DNA from: Moraxellaceae bacterium AER2_44_116
GTDB taxonomy: Bacteria > Pseudomonadota > Gammaproteobacteria > Pseudomonadales > Moraxellaceae
Length of the DNA stretch: 10,100 bases
Reading direction: 5' to 3'
Assembly: GCA_006546595.1 (NCBI GenBank)
Contig: VIAD01000033.1
Span: 1 to 10,100, forward strand
Part shown: positions 6,609 through 10,100 of the stretch, in pieces
Layout of the letters: every line of letters starts with the position of its first letter
How positions within the stretch are numbered: the stretch's first letter is position 1
Program-made: the position numbers and the translations under genes
Notes under the pieces: model-generated
Database searches by the model: none
What the model saw: the letters and a program-made list of their open reading frames with translations, nothing else
Told to the model about the DNA's origin: nothing

Positions 6609-7382
6609 ATGTCCAATTTTATCGAAGAAACCGTGTTGTCCGTCCTTCATTGGAATAACACGTTGTTTAGTTTCACCACATCTCGTGATGCAGGATTGCG
6701 TTTTAAAACAGGTCAATTTGTGATGATCGGTCTCATGGTCGATGGCAAACCACTGATGCGCGCATACAGTGTCGTGAGTGCTTATTATGAGGATCATTTG
6801 GAGTTTTACAGCATCAAGGTGCAAGATGGCCCGCTGACCTCACGCCTACAACATCTGCAAGTGGGTGACAAGCTACTGGTCGGCAAAAAACCTACGGGTT
6901 CGCTGATTATCGACAATTTACTGCCTGGTAAAAACCTCTATCTCTTGAGTACAGGAACTGGGCTTGCACCTTTTATGAGCGTGATCCGCGATCCTGAATT
7001 TTACGAGAGCTTCGAGCGGATTGTATTGACTCACGGCGTACGCTGGAAGAACGAACTGGGCTACTACCATTACATCAGTCACGAATTGCAGAATCACGAA
7101 TACCTTAGTGATTTGGTAAAAGAGAAATTGATCTACTACCCCACGGTCACGCGCGAGCCGTTCGCGCGACAGGGTCGCCTCACCGATCTGATTGAGAATG
7201 GCCAGCTATTTTCTGACATTGGCTTACCCAATCTGGATCCTGAGCATGACCGCGTCATGATTTGCGGTAGTCCATCCATGTTAAAAGATCTAGTTAGCAT
7301 CTTGGCAGAACGCGGCTTTACTGAAGGTACGAGCCACACTCCTGGCAACTATGTCATTGAACGCGCTTTTGTTGAAAAATAA
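6609..7382 (+). CDS. fpr: Ferredoxin-NADP(+) reductase
   Basis: 257 residues, typical of bacterial ferredoxin-NADP reductases. FAD-binding barrel with RAYSVVSA (51-58) and the following LEFYSIKVQDGPLTSRL; NADP domain with STGTGLAPFMS (114-124), THGVR (141-145) and MICGSPSML (217-225). It ends in AFVEK (253-257), the C-terminal signature of the Azotobacter/Rhodobacter FPR subclass, not the Trp-terminated E. coli type. ATG 6609 has GGAG (6596-6599) nine bases upstream; a GTG at 6585 overlapping the ferredoxin stop lacks such a site. It moves electrons between NADPH and the ferredoxin encoded just upstream. Whether electrons flow to or from NADP depends on the partner enzyme. The chromosome may also hold a housekeeping fpr, so the symbol is a family label. 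Confidence 0.95.
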   Translation: MSNFIEETVLSVLHWNNTLFSFTTSRDAGLRFKTGQFVMIGLMVDGKPLMRAYSVVSAYYEDHLEFYSIKVQDGPLTSRLQHLQVGDKLLVGKKPTGSLIIDNLLPGKNLYLLSTGTGLAPFMSVIRDPEFYESFERIVLTHGVRWKNELGYYHYISHELQNHEYLSDLVKEKLIYYPTVTREPFARQGRLTDLIENGQLFSDIGLPNLDPEHDRVMICGSPSMLKDLVSILAERGFTEGTSHTPGNYVIERAFVEK

Positions 7383-7398
7383 ACGGAGAATTGAACCC

Positions 7399-9003
7399 AT
7401 GTCATTACCCAATCGCCATAATCCTTACGATTTCACCGCGTTTCTTAACTGGCGTAACAGTGTTAATTACTACGAGGACGATACCTTTGCCCAACAAGTC
7501 ATCCGCCACTACGCGGGAGAAGATTGGCCAGAGGTTGACCGTGAAGCCTGCGACATTGCGGGTAAAGTTTCTTATCGCTGGCGTGAGTTGACGGAAATCA
7601 TTGCCACGCCCCCAAATCGACCTTATATGGTTCACTACGATGGTCATCACAATCGTATCGACCGCATCGTACGTCCACAGCAAACTAAAATCTTGGAACA
7701 AGAAATTTTTGGTGAACGTCTCTTTGACCAAAGCAAATCGCCTTGGGTTAAATTAGTCAAGATGTTCCTTATTTATCAAAATGGCGAAGCCTGCGTCGCT
7801 TGCCCCATGACCTGCACCGAAGGATTGGTCATGTTACTAGACCGCTATGCCAACACCCCTGAAACACTTCGTATTCTGCAACACTGTCGGGAAGGGATTG
7901 ATGGTGAGATTGCCATTGGTGCTCAATATCTGTCGGAAATTCAAGGCGGATCTGATGTGCAATCAAATGTGCTAGAGGCGGTGTATGAAGACGGAGTCTG
8001 GCGGCTTTATGGTAGCAAGTTTTTTTGCTCGGCCACACACGCTGACTATGTGGTTATTACTGCCAAACCTGCTGGCTCAGAAGATGTTGCACTATTTGTT
8101 ATGCCCTCATGGCTATCAGGAAACAAAGAGCGCGAGATTCGCAACGGTCACACCATCGACCGTATTAAATGGAAACTGGGGACTAGTGAACTGACCACAG
8201 GTGAACTAACGTTTAATGGTGCAGTAGCCTATCCTATTGGGCCACTCAACAAAGGCATAGCTAATGTCGTTGGCATTGTTCTCACTTATTCTCGATTAAC
8301 CGTGGGTCTATCAGCCGCCGCTTTTATGGCACGCGCGACACGCGAAGCAGGTCAATATGCTCGCTTTCGCCTAGCTTTTGGTCATCCGATTAGCCATTTC
8401 CCCTTAGTCAAAAACCAGTTGGACGGCATTAACCATGCGGCACAACGTACTTTAGCAGGGGCTTGTAAACTCTATCGGGATTTTTTAGCCATTGAATCTA
8501 TTTCATCTAACGGCGACGATCTTAATTTACGCAAAAAACAATTCCGCATTCGTGAATTAATCATGTTGCAAAAGATTGTCGCGTCAAAAGATTCGACGGA
8601 CGTGCTACGTACCGCAATGTCAATTTTTGGTGGTCATGGGGTAATGGAGGACTTTTCGTCCTTACCCAGACTATACCGAGACTCGGCCATTAATGAGCTA
8701 TGGGAAGGCCCGCGTAATGTACTGATGACGCAAATTCATCGAGATATGCAAGGTGCATGTGCTTGGTATTCAGCCGAAGCCTTTGTCTCAGATGCGCTCG
8801 AAGGCGCGGAAAGCACGGTGATTACTCACCTAGCTCAAGAATGGAATGACATTGTCGCGCACCCTAATCTGTTTGTTATTAATGAAGAAACCCTTGCTAT
8901 CTGTGCTCGCCTTGACGCTTTCTGTGATCATTTCTTTCATACCTATCAGGACTTGGCACGGAGTGAAGTTATCAGCCCTAAAGATATGGATCATAGCCTA
9001 TGA
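7399..9003 (+). CDS. AidB-like acyl-CoA dehydrogenase
   Basis: 534 residues, longer than ordinary acyl-CoA dehydrogenases (about 380) and close to the AidB size. N-terminal helical part to about residue 120; ACPMTCTEGLV (134-144); flavin/substrate segment YLSEIQGGSDVQSN (177-190) like AidB MGMTEKQGGSDVMSN; beta domain with WRLYGSKFFCSATHADYVVITAKP; C-terminal helical domain with FGGHGVMEDFSSLPRLYRDS (410-429) and NELWEGPRNV (432-441), where Glu436 lines up with the catalytic base Glu376 of medium-chain acyl-CoA dehydrogenase. An FAD flavoprotein oxidising an acyl-CoA to enoyl-CoA is the simplest call. Start ATG 7399 follows CGGAG (7384-7388). AidB itself is a DNA-alkylation-response protein, but in this operon a catabolic role is more likely. 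The electron acceptor (ETF) is not in the window. Confidence 0.92.
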   Translation: MSLPNRHNPYDFTAFLNWRNSVNYYEDDTFAQQVIRHYAGEDWPEVDREACDIAGKVSYRWRELTEIIATPPNRPYMVHYDGHHNRIDRIVRPQQTKILEQEIFGERLFDQSKSPWVKLVKMFLIYQNGEACVACPMTCTEGLVMLLDRYANTPETLRILQHCREGIDGEIAIGAQYLSEIQGGSDVQSNVLEAVYEDGVWRLYGSKFFCSATHADYVVITAKPAGSEDVALFVMPSWLSGNKEREIRNGHTIDRIKWKLGTSELTTGELTFNGAVAYPIGPLNKGIANVVGIVLTYSRLTVGLSAAAFMARATREAGQYARFRLAFGHPISHFPLVKNQLDGINHAAQRTLAGACKLYRDFLAIESISSNGDDLNLRKKQFRIRELIMLQKIVASKDSTDVLRTAMSIFGGHGVMEDFSSLPRLYRDSAINELWEGPRNVLMTQIHRDMQGACAWYSAEAFVSDALEGAESTVITHLAQEWNDIVAHPNLFVINEETLAICARLDAFCDHFFHTYQDLARSEVISPKDMDHSL

Positions 9004-9944
9004 AAACCATCCTTACTTCAGGCTGGGGTCTAAATACTCGCTTAGTTTTGGGTGAAACCCACAAGCCAACACCTCGTGATTATGAGGTTCTTGTGGAAGT
9101 AGGCGCAGCCTCCGTTAATCCTAAAGACTGGAAACTCAACTACCATCTTGCCATCTTAGCCACGCCTTTAGGTATCCATCACTTACCACCGCTATTTGGT
9201 GATGATCTGGCAGGTATCATAGTTGCCAAAGGGTGCAAGGTCACACGTTTTGAAGTCGGTGATGCTGTTTACGGCATGGATATGCGCTTACGTACCGCTT
9301 CTTTAGCCGAATATGCCGTCATCAATGAGTGTAGAATTGCTCATATGCCCACAAATATCAATTTTAATGAAGCGGCCTCTGTCCCACTCGCGGCACAAAC
9401 TGCGTTACAAGGACTGCGTAAGGGTAATGCCCGTGTTGGCAGTGCTGTGTTGATTATTGGGGCATCTGGTGGAGTGGGTACATTTGCAGTACAAATTGCC
9501 AAGGCGATGGGCTGCCAAGTCACCGCTGTATGCGGAACTAATAATGTTGGCCTAGTCAAGTCATTGGGCGCGGACTCTGTGATTGATTATCGTCAGCACG
9601 ACTATCGAAAAATTGATGAAAAATTCGATATTGTGTTTGATGTTACCGCATATGAAACCCCTATGAGCTGTGCTAATCTACTAAAATATAACGCTTTCTT
9701 TATCTCAACAGCAGGGACTGCACGAGCCTTGTTCACTGCATTAAGACATCAAAAACAGCGCACAGCAATTATCAAAGTTGAATCATATCAGGACGATTTG
9801 AATACGATAACCAAATGGATTGAATCTGGACTCGTCAAACCTGTTATTGACAGCATATTCCCCTTGAAAGATAGTCAAAAAGCCTACGAAAAAAGTCGTT
9901 CAGGCCGAGCTTGTGGCAAAATAGTGATTGAAGTTAAACCCTGA
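9000..9944 (+). CDS. Zinc-free MDR-family NAD(P)-dependent oxidoreductase (quinone oxidoreductase type)
   Basis: 314 residues. GroES-like N-terminal domain with VLVEVGAASVNPKDWKL (30-46) and LFGDDLAGIIVAKGCKVTRFEVGDAVYG (65-92), then a Rossmann domain with VLIIGASGGVGTFAVQIAKAMG (150-171); GASGGVG is the nucleotide-binding loop. The catalytic and structural zinc cysteines and the GHE motif of zinc alcohol dehydrogenases are absent, so quinone oxidoreductase, enoyl-thioester or enone reductase activity is more likely than alcohol oxidation. The ATG overlaps the acyl-CoA dehydrogenase stop (ATGA), showing translational coupling. It may reduce a double bond in a pathway intermediate; the substrate is unknown. 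By eye the second half looks more AT-rich than the genes before it. Last gene before the terminator. Confidence 0.93.
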   Translation: MKTILTSGWGLNTRLVLGETHKPTPRDYEVLVEVGAASVNPKDWKLNYHLAILATPLGIHHLPPLFGDDLAGIIVAKGCKVTRFEVGDAVYGMDMRLRTASLAEYAVINECRIAHMPTNINFNEAASVPLAAQTALQGLRKGNARVGSAVLIIGASGGVGTFAVQIAKAMGCQVTAVCGTNNVGLVKSLGADSVIDYRQHDYRKIDEKFDIVFDVTAYETPMSCANLLKYNAFFISTAGTARALFTALRHQKQRTAIIKVESYQDDLNTITKWIESGLVKPVIDSIFPLKDSQKAYEKSRSGRACGKIVIEVKP

Positions 9945-9961
9945 ATTACTATTTGATGGGC

Positions 9962-9986
9962 TGACCCTGCAAAACGGGGTCATTTT
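9962..9986 (+). terminator. Rho-independent terminator of the operon
   Basis: TGACCC (9962-9967) pairs with GGGTCA (9977-9982); a T-G and a G-C pair extend the stem to eight pairs around a CAAAA loop, and TTTT (9983-9986) follows. It lies 17 bases after the last stop codon, the natural end of the transcript. Confidence 0.75.
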
Positions 9987-10100
9987 GACAGATTGATTAC
10001 TCAGTTTCCCCTCCAGCAGGTTTGAACCAAAACTATTACAACTACACATGATAACTACTCGATGATTACTGGACTCTAAAATCTATTTCGTTTGATAGTT
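9987..10100. other. Non-coding tail
   Basis: No open frame of useful size on either strand and no recognisable RNA gene. The octamer TGATTACT occurs twice (9994-10001 and 10063-10070), and GGTTTGAACC (10019-10028) is a short palindrome; neither can be given a function. Confidence 0.4.

Noticed and set aside
7405..7731. Minus-strand open frame of 108 codons inside the acyl-CoA dehydrogenase gene
   Set aside because: It lies wholly opposite a strongly supported gene, has no recognisable motif and no ribosome site worth noting.
10011..10030. GGTTTGAACC resembling a tRNA T-arm
   Set aside because: No acceptor stem or anticodon arm can be built around it on either strand.
9994..10070. Repeated TGATTACT octamer as a possible attachment site or insertion-sequence trace
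   Set aside because: Only two short copies in AT-rich non-coding DNA, without inverted ends or any integrase or transposase gene.
1..10100. CRISPR array, phage or transposon genes
   Set aside because: No regularly spaced repeats and no integrase, transposase or phage structural gene is visible on either strand.

Overview
The window carries a single long plus-strand catabolic-looking operon (about 1146-9944) with a divergently transcribed TetR-family regulator (305-877, minus strand). It is flanked by the 3' end of an unrelated partial gene (1-246) and a 156-base non-coding tail (9945-10100). The organism is probably a proteobacterium. The seven-iron ferredoxin matches the Azotobacter ferredoxin I cysteine pattern, the ferredoxin-NADP reductase ends in AFVEK as in the Azotobacter/Rhodobacter subclass, ribosome sites are GGAG-type, and base composition looks intermediate. 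A gammaproteobacterium of the Pseudomonadales/Moraxellaceae type is my best guess, but nothing here fixes the genus.

Layout: partial CDS; TetR regulator; a 268-base divergent control region with a repeated dyad, TAACGNNCGTTA; molybdopterin oxidoreductase with an N-terminal [4Fe-4S] motif; a 158-aa protein of unknown function; crotonase-fold protein 1 (both hydratase glutamates missing); crotonase-fold protein 2 (both glutamates present); a small four-helix membrane protein; FdxA-type 7Fe ferredoxin; ferredoxin-NADP reductase; an AidB-like acyl-CoA dehydrogenase; a zinc-free quinone-oxidoreductase-type MDR; then a rho-independent terminator. Gaps between genes are 13-83 bases, and the last two genes overlap by ATGA.

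Inferred function: the CoA-ester enzymes (acyl-CoA dehydrogenase, two crotonases) and a reductase (MDR) would transform an acyl-CoA. NADPH, the reductase and the ferredoxin could form a private electron chain to or from the molybdoenzyme, possibly with the small membrane protein linking to the membrane. No acyl-CoA ligase, thiolase or transporter lies in the window, so the substrate must be activated and finished elsewhere. The substrate is unknown. The most interesting points are the unusual molybdenum-ligand region, the matched pair of glutamate-less and glutamate-containing crotonases, and the clear multi-dyad operator between regulator and operon.
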